This document shows positions 16,246 to 24,181 of a stretch of DNA of 64,000 bases, one piece after another. The notes under the pieces are model-generated. The model saw only the letters and a program-made list of their open reading frames with translations, had not been told where the DNA came from and made no database searches. Within the stretch, counting starts at the first letter, position 1; every line of letters starts with the position of its first letter. Source of the DNA: a virus; the IMG/VR virus record IMGVR_UViG_3300009508_000011, positions 1-64,000 of that record; one strand, written 5' to 3'. Position numbers and translations under genes: made by a program.

Positions 16246-17765
16246 TATTCTCTCCCGTAGTTCTGAGCAGTTACAGCAAACTGTCCAACTGTCAGAGTGT
16301 TACTTTCAGCACGAGTGTTATATCGTCTATTGGTTTCCCTAAGTCCTGTCTTTACAACATTCCATCTGGGTAGACTTATAGAATCGTCATCAAGTATATT
16401 AATACTATCCACATCGAATTTAGAATCAACTACGCGAATAACCTGTTTAGCAGTTTCACCATGAATTATTAATTCATCGGTAGCTCGTTCAGATAACATG
16501 GATAAATCATTAACGCAACCAATCCAGATATGGTAATGGTGCCTAGGGTCTAAGTCGAATGTAGCCCTAACAAATAAATTCTCATCTACGTGTATAGCAT
16601 CTTCATGTAATGGTAAACCATCGCGGTACAAGGCAATGTGGAATGGGTTCTGATATGTCTTAGTTAGTTTATCATGGTTCTTAACCATAAACTCACGTAG
16701 TAGTGGGTCTAACTGTACAGTGCCCATAGAGTCCAAATTAAATAGTTCTCTAGGGTCATCACCTACCATCATCATTAAACGTAGTAGAGTAGAATAGTGA
16801 CTACGTACTCGTTCAGGTAACCATTCGTCCCACTCAGGTATACTAACGCCACATATTGATTGCCCTGGTATGGTAGCTCCATCTAAACGCATAAAGCGGC
16901 TCTTGGTGTAATCAGCATGGTTAGGGTCAACTAACATATTGAAGTTTTCACCACGTAACCTAAGTGCCGACGGTACTAACTGATTATGTATCATTAAAGG
17001 ATAACCCATAGCGAATGCAGTAGGTTTATGATACTGGAACGTATAACTAAACGATGCAGACCACTGTTGAGTATTCTGTACTGCCACTGGTGGTTTCTCA
17101 AAACTGTACCAACCATTGAACCCAGTTTGTTTTTCACTAACTGAGAAGTTACTACTAGAACCAGCTTGATTGGTCATTACGGTTACTAACTCAGAGAAGT
17201 TAGCCTTTAACCAAGTCCCGAAGGTATCACCATAACCAGCTCTATTCTCACGTAACTTATAAAGCTCGGCTAGGATGTTCATCATTACTTTAGGTATTGC
17301 AAAGTGATATGCTGCTGTATGCTTCTGGTGTTGTCTACCATTACCTACTCTTCTACGGATACCGTTAACCCAATTATGAGCTGCCGATTCAGAGTTAAAG
17401 TACATTTCAACATTGAGTATTATTTCAACGTTGTGGTATATTGGCTTAATCCATACTCCAAGTTCTGGGTCGACAAAGGCTTCGTTGGTGTTAGGGTCAG
17501 GGATAGTACGTTCTAACATACCGTCATCCATAAACTCTTCTTCCATACTTACCTTAATTTTTTCACCTTGGTCAAACTGAGCTTCACTATCAGTCTCACG
17601 TATACCAGTATTAAGTGTACGTGCTTGACTGTCCCCTTTGTTAAGGTAAATATCAGTTTCCAACGATAAACCAGTTCTTTGGAGTAAGTCTCTAGCCACT
17701 GCGAATATAACTGGACGAGTGACAGCTTCTACCGTCTCTTCGACTTCGTGCGATATGATTGGCAT
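16245..17765 (-). CDS. Probable virion structural protein, 506 aa
   Basis: First gene of the four-gene block running down to 13075. The ATG at 17765 has GGAG nine bases upstream. The protein is beta-rich, with a central region containing NFSVSEKQTGFNGWYSFEKP and QWSASFSYTFQYHKPTAFAM, suggesting long strands as in tail or baseplate proteins. No cysteine cluster or catalytic motif is visible. It is preceded by a small 53-aa gene and its terminator, so the operon probably has a promoter at about 17770-17800. Structural role inferred from composition and neighbours. Confidence 0.6.
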   Translation of the reverse strand: MPIISHEVEETVEAVTRPVIFAVARDLLQRTGLSLETDIYLNKGDSQARTLNTGIRETDSEAQFDQGEKIKVSMEEEFMDDGMLERTIPDPNTNEAFVDPELGVWIKPIYHNVEIILNVEMYFNSESAAHNWVNGIRRRVGNGRQHQKHTAAYHFAIPKVMMNILAELYKLRENRAGYGDTFGTWLKANFSELVTVMTNQAGSSSNFSVSEKQTGFNGWYSFEKPPVAVQNTQQWSASFSYTFQYHKPTAFAMGYPLMIHNQLVPSALRLRGENFNMLVDPNHADYTKSRFMRLDGATIPGQSICGVSIPEWDEWLPERVRSHYSTLLRLMMMVGDDPRELFNLDSMGTVQLDPLLREFMVKNHDKLTKTYQNPFHIALYRDGLPLHEDAIHVDENLFVRATFDLDPRHHYHIWIGCVNDLSMLSERATDELIIHGETAKQVIRVVDSKFDVDSINILDDDSISLPRWNVVKTGLRETNRRYNTRAESNTLTVGQFAVTAQNYGRE

Positions 17766-17810
17766 CTGCCGACTCTCCTAAAATGTTTGAATACATAAAA
17801 TTACGAAAAC

Positions 17811-17837
17811 AAAAAAATAAAGGGAGCCTAAGCTCCC
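17811..17837 (-). terminator. Terminator after the 53-aa gene
   Basis: On the minus strand GGGAGC-TTAG-GCTCCC is followed by TTTATTTTTTT. It closes the short gene at 17862-18023. Confidence 0.75.
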
Positions 17838-17861
17838 GATATTTAGTAACCAATCCAAAGA

Positions 17862-18023
17862 TTAGTTACGTCGACAAACTCCAGCATTACACATAGCGCG
17901 ACATTCACGATACTGACGCATTAAGTCAGCATAGTTAGGGTCAGCTTTACCAAGTGCCATGGCATTGGTACGTAGCTCAAGCATGTGTGCTTTCATCTGA
18001 CCGTGGGTCATTTGATTCATCAT
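17862..18023 (-). CDS. Short basic protein, 53 aa
   Basis: This reading frame fills the otherwise empty 18023-17862 interval. It starts with two ATG codons nine bases after AGGATA and ends in TAA, followed 25 bases later by a strong terminator. The product is Met-rich at the N-terminus (MMNQMTHGQMKAHMLELRTN) and ends with three Cys and four Arg among the last 16 residues (RECRAMCNAGVCRRN). The leader, stop and terminator together make it a convincing gene despite its size. The Cys spacing does not match a known zinc motif well. Function unknown. Confidence 0.6.
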   Translation of the reverse strand: MMNQMTHGQMKAHMLELRTNAMALGKADPNYADLMRQYRECRAMCNAGVCRRN

Positions 18024-18081
18024 AATGGATTATCCTAATGCATTTTGTTAATTAACAGTGGAAGAAACAACTCCCATATAA

Positions 18082-18855
18082 TTAATCTGCGGAGTGCACC
18101 CATTTATCAGTAGTTACCGAATACTCCTTGGCTAATGTAAGTATATCACCTCTTACACCTCTCCAACGTATCCAGAAATCACGACGCATACCTAGGCGTA
18201 TTTTGGCTGCTTTTACAGGGCCATTCATTCCCTTAGCGAGTATGGGAGTTTTACTGACTTCAAATGTTTTACCTGCTTCACCAGTTATGTACATGTCAAG
18301 AGACCTAATTTCATAATCAAGTTCATGATTACTCAATCTGTGTATTCTATCTAGTTCATCTTTGGTATACTCAGCCAATACAGTAATCATTGGTCTACCG
18401 TCAGCCTTTGATAATACATCATCCCATTCTTCAATGAGTCTACCCATCATGGCCTTATCGTCTACAGTTATCCTGCCGTCCTGATGACGCAAACCTGCAT
18501 CACCGAACATTAGCTCGAACTTGTACCATAGTGACCAATAGTTAGTTTGTAGTTGCTTAGGTACCTTACGTTCACCCTCTTTACTGTAAAGAGTATCCAT
18601 GCGGTAACCAACCTGATGTGGTTTATCAAAACTACCAATGCTGTGGTAATATCCAGGACGATTATCTGTGATAGCCCAGCCCTCACGGAATATTTTACTA
18701 TCGCCATCATTACCGAAAGAACGTACTTTCTTAAAGAGGTATACAAACTTCTTTTTCTTAAGTATTTCTCTAGCAATACAGATTGCCTCACGTATACAGA
18801 TTTGACCCCATGGGGAACTCTGGAACTCTTCCACGATGTGAAGTTCATTTTTCAT
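18082..18855 (-). CDS. Hypothetical protein, 257 aa
   Basis: The ATG at 18855 follows AAAGGAAAAGATT in a leader that is repeated exactly before the next gene upstream. The protein is basic in the middle and C-terminus. A segment with many aromatic residues (LQTNYWSLWYKFELMFGDAG) precedes a charged C-terminal region (RLGMRRDFWIRWRGVRGDIL). No cysteine motif, membrane span or known catalytic residues were recognised. It belongs to a run of three accessory genes (19839 to 18082) with near-identical leaders, suggesting an early or middle expression class. Function unknown. Confidence 0.65.
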   Translation of the reverse strand: MKNELHIVEEFQSSPWGQICIREAICIAREILKKKKFVYLFKKVRSFGNDGDSKIFREGWAITDNRPGYYHSIGSFDKPHQVGYRMDTLYSKEGERKVPKQLQTNYWSLWYKFELMFGDAGLRHQDGRITVDDKAMMGRLIEEWDDVLSKADGRPMITVLAEYTKDELDRIHRLSNHELDYEIRSLDMYITGEAGKTFEVSKTPILAKGMNGPVKAAKIRLGMRRDFWIRWRGVRGDILTLAKEYSVTTDKWVHSAD

Positions 18856-18887
18856 AATCTTTTCCTTTAATTTAAGATTGTTTAAAA
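18853..18887 (-). repeat. 35-bp leader repeat, copy A
   Basis: Identical over 35 bases to 19481-19515. It covers the start codon, the AAAGGAAAAG ribosome binding site and an AT-rich stretch ending TTTTAAACAATC. Both copies sit at the 5' ends of unrelated genes, so the repeat is a regulatory leader rather than coding homology. Confidence 0.8.
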
Positions 18888-19483
18888 GTTGAAGACTCGA
18901 TGTCTTCTTGTAGGTGGTCAGCAGATAAAATAAAGCATCTTTTATCTTCGCTGAATTTAATTACATAAGGTTCGAATATTTCAATATGCTCTGGTGAGTT
19001 AAGTCCACTAAGTAACATTTGATAACCTTCGGTGTTTATACTACCATTACTATTACGAGTGAACAAATCTAGGGCGTGTTTAAGAACTTCGTCCTCAACC
19101 AAGCCAATTGCTTCCCAAAGTAGACTACCACATATCAACTCTACCAAATCTTCATTTAGTACAATTTCACCGTCAATGCGATAACTGTTCATAATGTTGT
19201 TAAAGCGAATAGGTACTGAACCTTCAGTTAGAGTCTCACAGAACTCAAGTATGTTACCAAGCCATTCATTACCGCCAACAGCATAGAGTAAAACTAAAGA
19301 TTCAGGCGACATCAATACGTCGTTGTATTGTATATCATAAATCGACTTAGGGTCTTTACGTATCTCAGTAAACCGCTCTGCCTCAAATTTCTGTATATCC
19401 TCAAAGTCCCTAAGGTATAATAACACAGAACCCTTCAAATCTTCTAACGCTTTAATCTCTATATCTTCAAATACCTTACTCAT
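18872..19483 (-). CDS. Hypothetical acidic protein, 203 aa
   Basis: The ATG at 19483 follows the repeated AAAGGAAAAG leader, and the stop codon lies within the leader repeat of the next gene. The protein is acidic and helical (EDIEIKALEDLKGSVLLYLR, EDLVELICGSLLWEAIGLVE). No signal peptide or metal site was seen. It is the middle member of a three-gene accessory group. Family not recognised; nothing points to a specific function. Confidence 0.65.
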   Translation of the reverse strand: MSKVFEDIEIKALEDLKGSVLLYLRDFEDIQKFEAERFTEIRKDPKSIYDIQYNDVLMSPESLVLLYAVGGNEWLGNILEFCETLTEGSVPIRFNNIMNSYRIDGEIVLNEDLVELICGSLLWEAIGLVEDEVLKHALDLFTRNSNGSINTEGYQMLLSGLNSPEHIEIFEPYVIKFSEDKRCFILSADHLQEDIESSTFKQS

Positions 19484-19515
19484 AATCTTTTCCTTTAATT
19501 TAAGATTGTTTAAAA
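19481..19515 (-). repeat. 35-bp leader repeat, copy B
   Basis: Second exact copy of the leader at 18853-18887, here in front of the 203-aa gene. Related but shorter versions with TTTAAATAAAAGGAAA occur before many other minus-strand genes. Confidence 0.8.
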
Positions 19516-19518
19516 TGT

Positions 19519-19839
19519 TTATTCTAATACCGGGCGCATGATACTAAGGTCAACCTTACATCCATTGTCCATGTATAAATTATAAGCTATTCTTCCGTGT
19601 AGTTTTCTTTCTGGGTTACAGTCATCGAACTCTTGACCCAAGCAAGCACTTAGATGTTCTAGGAATAACTCAGCCAATGTGCTGTAGTGACACCAATCAT
19701 CAGTCCATGGTACAGCTATTAAATCTAGGTCTTGTTGTAGACTACCATGTATTGCAAGTGCGTAACCATTATCCCTAGCTATATCACATAGTCCAGCATA
19801 TAGCGTTGCGTACATTGGTGCTTGTGATGGTTCTTTCAT
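19519..19839 (-). CDS. Small nucleotidyltransferase-like protein, 106 aa
   Basis: Residues 30-45 read IHGSLQQDLDLIAVPW, the GS followed by DxD arrangement of the polymerase-beta-type nucleotidyltransferase fold: a helix-start GS then two metal-binding Asp (D37, D39) on a strand. A third acidic strand may be CKVDLSI near the C-terminus (D97). Similar small proteins occur in several phages as uncharacterised genes. The substrate cannot be read from the sequence. The ATG at 19839 lies in a leader with the common AT-rich ribosome binding site, and a promoter core sits 37-51 bases upstream. If active it could modify a tRNA, protein or small molecule, or act as an antitoxin-type minimal nucleotidyltransferase. 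Confidence 0.6.
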   Translation of the reverse strand: MKEPSQAPMYATLYAGLCDIARDNGYALAIHGSLQQDLDLIAVPWTDDWCHYSTLAELFLEHLSACLGQEFDDCNPERKLHGRIAYNLYMDNGCKVDLSIMRPVLE

Positions 19840-19875
19840 TACTTTCTCTTTTATTTAAAGTTAACTATTCAATAA

Positions 19876-19890
19876 GATTATATATGTCTG
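19876..19890 (-). promoter_or_regulatory. AT-rich promoter core upstream of the nucleotidyltransferase-like gene
   Basis: On the minus strand CAGACATATATAATC resembles the TAAACATATATTATC cores before the RNA polymerase genes, and lies at the same distance from the start codon. Confidence 0.5.
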
Positions 19891-19903
19891 TAAAAAAGTT
19901 GAT

Positions 19904-19934
19904 ACGTCATAAGGGAGGGGATTTCTCCCCTCCC
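19904..19934 (-). terminator. Terminator after inner-head gene 20012-21346
   Basis: On the minus strand GGGAGGGG pairs with CCCCTCCC (19913-19934) and is followed by CTTATGACGT, one base different from the CTTATGCCGT tail seen at other hairpins. Confidence 0.7.
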
Positions 19935-20011
19935 CATGATAGCTAACACAAACAGCTTAACAATGTGTGGTTGTCAGTTTTGTGTGGTTAACTGTAGGTG
20001 TCAACTAACTT

Positions 20012-21346
20012 CTATTTGTAGTTAGAAAGCGACTTGTTACAAACCGTGATAGCAGCACGAACAGCAGCAAGGCCATTGTTAGTAATGCTAGTATGCGGTT
20101 CTGCAGACCAAGTTGTAAACGACTTAACGAAGTTCATAGCGCTCTTAGGGTAAGCACGAATTTCAGAAGAAGTATCTTCTAAACTAGATTCGGCTTTCTT
20201 AAGAGTATCACCACCCTTTTCAATGTCGTTAACAAGACCTTTGATAGTCTTGATGTTCTTTCCGCGCTCCCAAGCTTCAACACCGTCAACGATGTCAATA
20301 CAGAAATCAACAATTGATTTGATATCGGCTACAGCAAGTGTATCGATTTCAAGTTCTTCGATTGCGTCTTGTGAACGTTCGAAAGTAGACATGATACGAA
20401 CAGTGCGACCACGGAAACCTTCAGCAACGCCTAATGTACCAGCACCAGCTTCTTTTTCTGGTTCTTGTACAAAGATAGACATGTTACCAGGTAAGGCAGT
20501 ACCATAAACTTTAACGTTTTCAGAGAAACGACGGTCTTTGGTTTTAACTTCAGAAGCATCAAATGCTTTCTTGATTTTGCCCCAATCGTTATCGAATGCA
20601 TGAACCTTAGCAAGAGCAGAAGCATGTTGTTCAACAGTCCAGTCTTTACCAGGTTTGTATTCTTTAAGACCAGCTTTGATTACATCGCCACGGTCAATTA
20701 CACAACGAGTGTATGTATCGAACAAGCCATCAACAACAGCCTTAACAGTTTCAAGAGCATCTTGGATGTCTTTAGCTGACTTAGGAGCAACGTTGTTAAC
20801 AACTAATGGGTTGCCTGCGCTACCTACATCGGTTTTGCTTTCTTCAATTGATTTATCGATGTAGCCATCAGCACGTTCACGTAAAGCAATTAACTGCTTA
20901 CGAAGACGAGGTAATGCACCGAAGATTTTGTGGAAGAAGTCATCAACACGCTTCCAAATCTTTTTAACGAATTCTTTAATCGCTTTCCAGATATCCTGAG
21001 CGATAGATTTGATACCTTCAACAGATACCGTTTGACCTTCAGCACTTTCAAGACCAGGAGTAACAACCTCACCAGTGTGGATTGAACCAGCCATTGCTAA
21101 ATCAGAAGCTACGTCGATAAGACCAAGTTCGATAGCAGTAGCGCTTTCGATACCAGTAGAAACAGCAGCAAGGTTTTCTAAACCAGTTGCTAAGTCTTCA
21201 AAGCGGTCAGCTTCTTCGCCAAGTTGTACGATGTCCATGTGTGCTTCTACAGAAGCAACGATTGCGTTAGCTTGTTCAATTTCATCAAGCTCAACACGAG
21301 GAGCATGTTGTTGAGACACGCTACCAATAGTATTTAATCGAGACAT
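20012..21346 (-). CDS. Inner-head (inner body) virion protein with cleavable propeptide, 444 aa
   Basis: The N-terminus MSRLNTIGS matches that of the neighbouring gene (MSRLNQIGA). The first 110 residues are acidic and Ala/Glu-rich, ending in SVE (108-110), an S-x-E prohead-protease site. A strongly amphipathic basic helix follows (IKSIAQDIWKAIKEFVKKIW). The same order is found in the proteins at 21433-22740 and 29355-30590. In phiKZ, paralogous inner-body proteins of this kind are packaged with the DNA and cut by the prohead protease. The product would be ejected or help organise DNA in the head. The gene has its own terminator (19904-19934). Paralogy is judged from layout and motif; overall identity looks low. 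Confidence 0.65.
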   Translation of the reverse strand: MSRLNTIGSVSQQHAPRVELDEIEQANAIVASVEAHMDIVQLGEEADRFEDLATGLENLAAVSTGIESATAIELGLIDVASDLAMAGSIHTGEVVTPGLESAEGQTVSVEGIKSIAQDIWKAIKEFVKKIWKRVDDFFHKIFGALPRLRKQLIALRERADGYIDKSIEESKTDVGSAGNPLVVNNVAPKSAKDIQDALETVKAVVDGLFDTYTRCVIDRGDVIKAGLKEYKPGKDWTVEQHASALAKVHAFDNDWGKIKKAFDASEVKTKDRRFSENVKVYGTALPGNMSIFVQEPEKEAGAGTLGVAEGFRGRTVRIMSTFERSQDAIEELEIDTLAVADIKSIVDFCIDIVDGVEAWERGKNIKTIKGLVNDIEKGGDTLKKAESSLEDTSSEIRAYPKSAMNFVKSFTTWSAEPHTSITNNGLAAVRAAITVCNKSLSNYK

Positions 21347-21369
21347 TTGTGAATCCCTAAATTGAGTTC

Positions 21370-21399
21370 AAAAAACTAGGGAGTCCGAAGACTCCCTAG
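21370..21399 (-). terminator. Terminator after inner-head gene 21433-22740
   Basis: On the minus strand CTAGGGAGTC-TTCG-GACTCCCTAG, a 10-bp stem on a stable tetraloop, is followed by a T-run (the A-run at 21370-21375). Confidence 0.8.
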
Positions 21400-21432
21400 A
21401 GCTTTCAGTAGTTCTTAGCTATCGCTAACTAA

Positions 21433-22740
21433 TTAGTCGTATTGACCAAGTGACTTGTCACAAACTTCCAATGCAGCTTTAGCAGAAGTTATTGCTGCAC
21501 CAGTGAAACCATTGATTGGGTTCTGTAGTGCTTTCTGCGCGGCAGAGTAAGAAGCATTTGCTACTTTCTCAGCTGCTTTACCAGCTGAACCTAGGTCATT
21601 TTTACCTAGAGCATCGCCAAGTTTCAATGCTGACTTATCAGCAGCTTCTAAGTTTTTAGCGTGCTTGAAGTAATCGCTTTCGAAAGAAATGATTTCTTCA
21701 GCTAATGCTACAACTTGCTCAGCAATGTTTTTAGCAACGTCAGGAACTACAGCTTCAAACTCTTGGTCTTCTTTGAACTTAGGTGCTTCACCTTCAAATT
21801 CATAGCTAACGCCAAGTTTGTCAATGTTAGTTTTTAATGCAGTTGCATCATCACCGCCAGTAGGTGCAGTCACTACGAACTTACGACCACCAAGGAATGT
21901 ATCACTTGGGTAGTCAGTTGGGTAAGCACCAATAATGTCAACGTCCATGAATTTACCGGCAGCGATAAATTTACTTACGTCAGAACTTTGTAGGTCTTCT
22001 TTAGAAGCGCCAGCAAGTTTATCCATTGCACCAGCAATTTCACCAGCGAAATCACTAACGCCTTTAGAATTTTTACCGTACAAAGAAGTAGCTGTAGAAG
22101 TTAAGCTCTTAACGCCATCTGCAAGGTCATTTACATTGAAAGCACCATCAGTACCCATTAACGCTTTACCGAAAGAACCAAGTTTGATTTTTTCTGCGCC
22201 TTCTTTCTTAGTGCCTTTTTTGTCAACAGCTTTCTTAGCGATGCCTTCAGCACGTTTCTTCAACATTGCAGCACCAGAGAAAACTTTCTTAAACCAGGCA
22301 AAAACTTTCTGGCGAACTTCTTTGAACTTCTTAACTAAGTATTCCCAAAGCTGCTTAGCTTTGTCTTTGATAGCTTCAACAGAAACTTGAGTAGCTTCTA
22401 ATTGAGTGCTTGTTCCGCCGAATGCTTCAACAGAGATAACAGCATCAGAAGCAGAAAGACCAACACGTGACATGTGTGATTCAACAGAAACTTCTAACAT
22501 GCCAGCAGCTTGGCGGTCAAGACCACCGTCAGCGATTGAAGAGGCAGCTTGCTCAGCGATAGATTCAAGTGAACCGATAACGTTATCAAGGTCACCACAC
22601 AATGCCATGTCAGCTTCGATTTGTAGAGCTTCTACAGCTACTTCAGATTGAATAGCTTCAAGGCCTTCAGATGAACCGATTTCTACATTGGCGTATTTTG
22701 ATTGGGCAATTTGTGCCCCGATTTGATTTAAACGACTCAT
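21433..22740 (-). CDS. Inner-head (inner body) virion protein with cleavable propeptide, 435 aa
   Basis: Paralogue of the gene at 20012-21346. It begins MSRLNQIGA, has an acidic Ala/Glu/Ser-rich propeptide with repeated SVE sites (85-87, 103-105, 120-122), and continues with the basic amphipathic helix AIKDKAKQLWEYLVKKFKEV. The Lys-rich segment at about 150-180 would suit contact with packaged DNA. The C-terminal part is Ala-rich and helical. In the phiKZ group such proteins are abundant in the virion and processed at S/A-x-E. It has its own promoter region and terminator, as expected for an abundant late product. Assignment to the inner body is inferred. Confidence 0.65.
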   Translation of the reverse strand: MSRLNQIGAQIAQSKYANVEIGSSEGLEAIQSEVAVEALQIEADMALCGDLDNVIGSLESIAEQAASSIADGGLDRQAAGMLEVSVESHMSRVGLSASDAVISVEAFGGTSTQLEATQVSVEAIKDKAKQLWEYLVKKFKEVRQKVFAWFKKVFSGAAMLKKRAEGIAKKAVDKKGTKKEGAEKIKLGSFGKALMGTDGAFNVNDLADGVKSLTSTATSLYGKNSKGVSDFAGEIAGAMDKLAGASKEDLQSSDVSKFIAAGKFMDVDIIGAYPTDYPSDTFLGGRKFVVTAPTGGDDATALKTNIDKLGVSYEFEGEAPKFKEDQEFEAVVPDVAKNIAEQVVALAEEIISFESDYFKHAKNLEAADKSALKLGDALGKNDLGSAGKAAEKVANASYSAAQKALQNPINGFTGAAITSAKAALEVCDKSLGQYD

Positions 22741-22753
22741 TTAAGAGTACTCC

Positions 22754-23293
22754 CTAGTTTGTTGCAACAAAGTTGGATTGGTTGCCGAATAAAACGACTA
22801 ACGTACATAACATATCGTTCACACCGTTTGGTTGTTGTAACCAGCGAGTGTATACGGACTCACACGGTTGTGAAGACCGTTTCATACGTGGCGAATTACC
22901 AGGCGGTAAGGATTTGAGAGGATGATAAATTATTTTTTCATCTTCTCCGTGGAATTCCACCAGCTGACGTCGGGTGTTAACACCCATCGGTCTATTACCT
23001 GTCTCAATAAATGAAACGGTATCTTGAAGGAAATCATAACTATAGTCAGATACACCAACAAGAGCACGGCGCTCATATATGGAAGATAAATGTTGAATTG
23101 GATTCTGGCCAAGTAATGTCTTAGCCGTACGAACCAATCTACCAATGAAATCCATAGAAACATTTTTAGACGTTGAGGTTCTATACTCAGCGTACAATGC
23201 TTCTACTTCAGGAGTGGCGAGGACTCGAACTTTCTCCCCCGCCTTAGGTGAGCCGAAGCAGAAGCCGAATGGACTAACTGCTACTTTACTCAT
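22754..23293 (-). CDS. Hypothetical structural-region protein, 179 aa
   Basis: I choose the ATG at 23293, which overlaps the end of the upstream gene (ATGAGTAA) and has AGGAG ten bases before it. The frame reaches back to 23344 without a better signal. The N-terminus is SKVAVSPFGFCFGSPKAGEK. No enzymatic motif was recognised. It is the third gene of a tightly packed group (25264 to 22754) next to the inner-head genes, so a virion or head-assembly role is likely from context. Family unknown. Confidence 0.6.
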   Translation of the reverse strand: MSKVAVSPFGFCFGSPKAGEKVRVLATPEVEALYAEYRTSTSKNVSMDFIGRLVRTAKTLLGQNPIQHLSSIYERRALVGVSDYSYDFLQDTVSFIETGNRPMGVNTRRQLVEFHGEDEKIIYHPLKSLPPGNSPRMKRSSQPCESVYTRWLQQPNGVNDMLCTLVVLFGNQSNFVATN

Positions 23294-24170
23294 CTTCAAA
23301 CATCTCCTGAGTTTGGAACTGTAACTTTTGAACACGAGCTTCATATCGCTCGATTATTTCTTCAAGTTTGGCATCCTTCTTACCTTCACGCTGATTGCGC
23401 AAGTGAGCAAGTTTGAATTCCAGAAGTTCTTTTTCTTCTTCTGCTTGACGCAAGCGGTGTACCTGCCATTTAATCCAAGCCATGCGAATATGATAGGCTG
23501 GGTTAAGGCGAGCACTGATAAAACCAAAACCGTTAGGGTCAATCTTATTTGAACCAACTGTTTCTTTAACCACTGCGATAGCTTCTGGTTTAACCTGCAT
23601 GTCAGGAATTTCTTCAAACTCTTTCTTAAGAACTTTTTCTTTCTTTAAGTTTGCTTTAACACAAACTAGGAAATCATTGAAGCGTTTTTCAATCCATCGT
23701 AGGTCACGAGAAAGAGCTTTGTCAACAGTGCCAGTATTACCCATAGCTTCTAAGCCGTAAGTAACTAACAATAAACGTCGAGCGTAAATTGACATAAAGC
23801 TCATTGATTCGATGTACTGGTTAATGTTAACCTTTAGGTAGGTCATCCCATCACGTACTACATCGTTGGAGTAGTGCTTATCAACTAACTCAATAACAGT
23901 TCCCACGTTTTTGGTACTTTGCTCAAGTGCAGTTCTTGCAAGCAATACAAGGTTCTTAGCTCGATGGTCAACTCTACGGTCTGCTATTTTCTGCAGTGCC
24001 AAGATATCTCTTGACTTAAAAGTGTAGTTCTTATCAAAGAACTCAGACGCACTAACGTAAGGAGGAATGGACTTACCATCCAATTCCTCTTTAAGATTAC
24101 GTAAGTCTTCTTTAATCTGCACTTTTTCCATAGAGGGTAACATTGAGCGAATGTAATTTTCGACTTTCAT
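23286..24170 (-). CDS. Hypothetical structural-region protein, 294 aa, coiled-coil C-terminus
   Basis: The ATG at 24170 is preceded by GGAG. The protein is basic and mostly helical. The C-terminal 70 residues form a charged coiled coil (RLRQAEEEKELLEFKLAHLR). A central region with VCVKANLKKEKVLKKEFEEI is also helical. It abuts the 360-aa gene upstream and overlaps the next gene downstream by eight bases. This points to one operon and coupled translation. No database-type motif was seen; a structural or assembly role is inferred from position. Confidence 0.6.
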   Translation of the reverse strand: MKVENYIRSMLPSMEKVQIKEDLRNLKEELDGKSIPPYVSASEFFDKNYTFKSRDILALQKIADRRVDHRAKNLVLLARTALEQSTKNVGTVIELVDKHYSNDVVRDGMTYLKVNINQYIESMSFMSIYARRLLLVTYGLEAMGNTGTVDKALSRDLRWIEKRFNDFLVCVKANLKKEKVLKKEFEEIPDMQVKPEAIAVVKETVGSNKIDPNGFGFISARLNPAYHIRMAWIKWQVHRLRQAEEEKELLEFKLAHLRNQREGKKDAKLEEIIERYEARVQKLQFQTQEMFEDE

Positions 24171-24181
24171 GTTTACTCCGT

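Noticed and set aside
21935-22390. Long open frame (151 codons) on the plus strand opposite the inner-head gene
   Set aside because: It is a mirror of the Ala/Glu-rich coding sequence on the minus strand, has no ribosome binding site and a Ser/Pro-rich translation typical of antisense frames.
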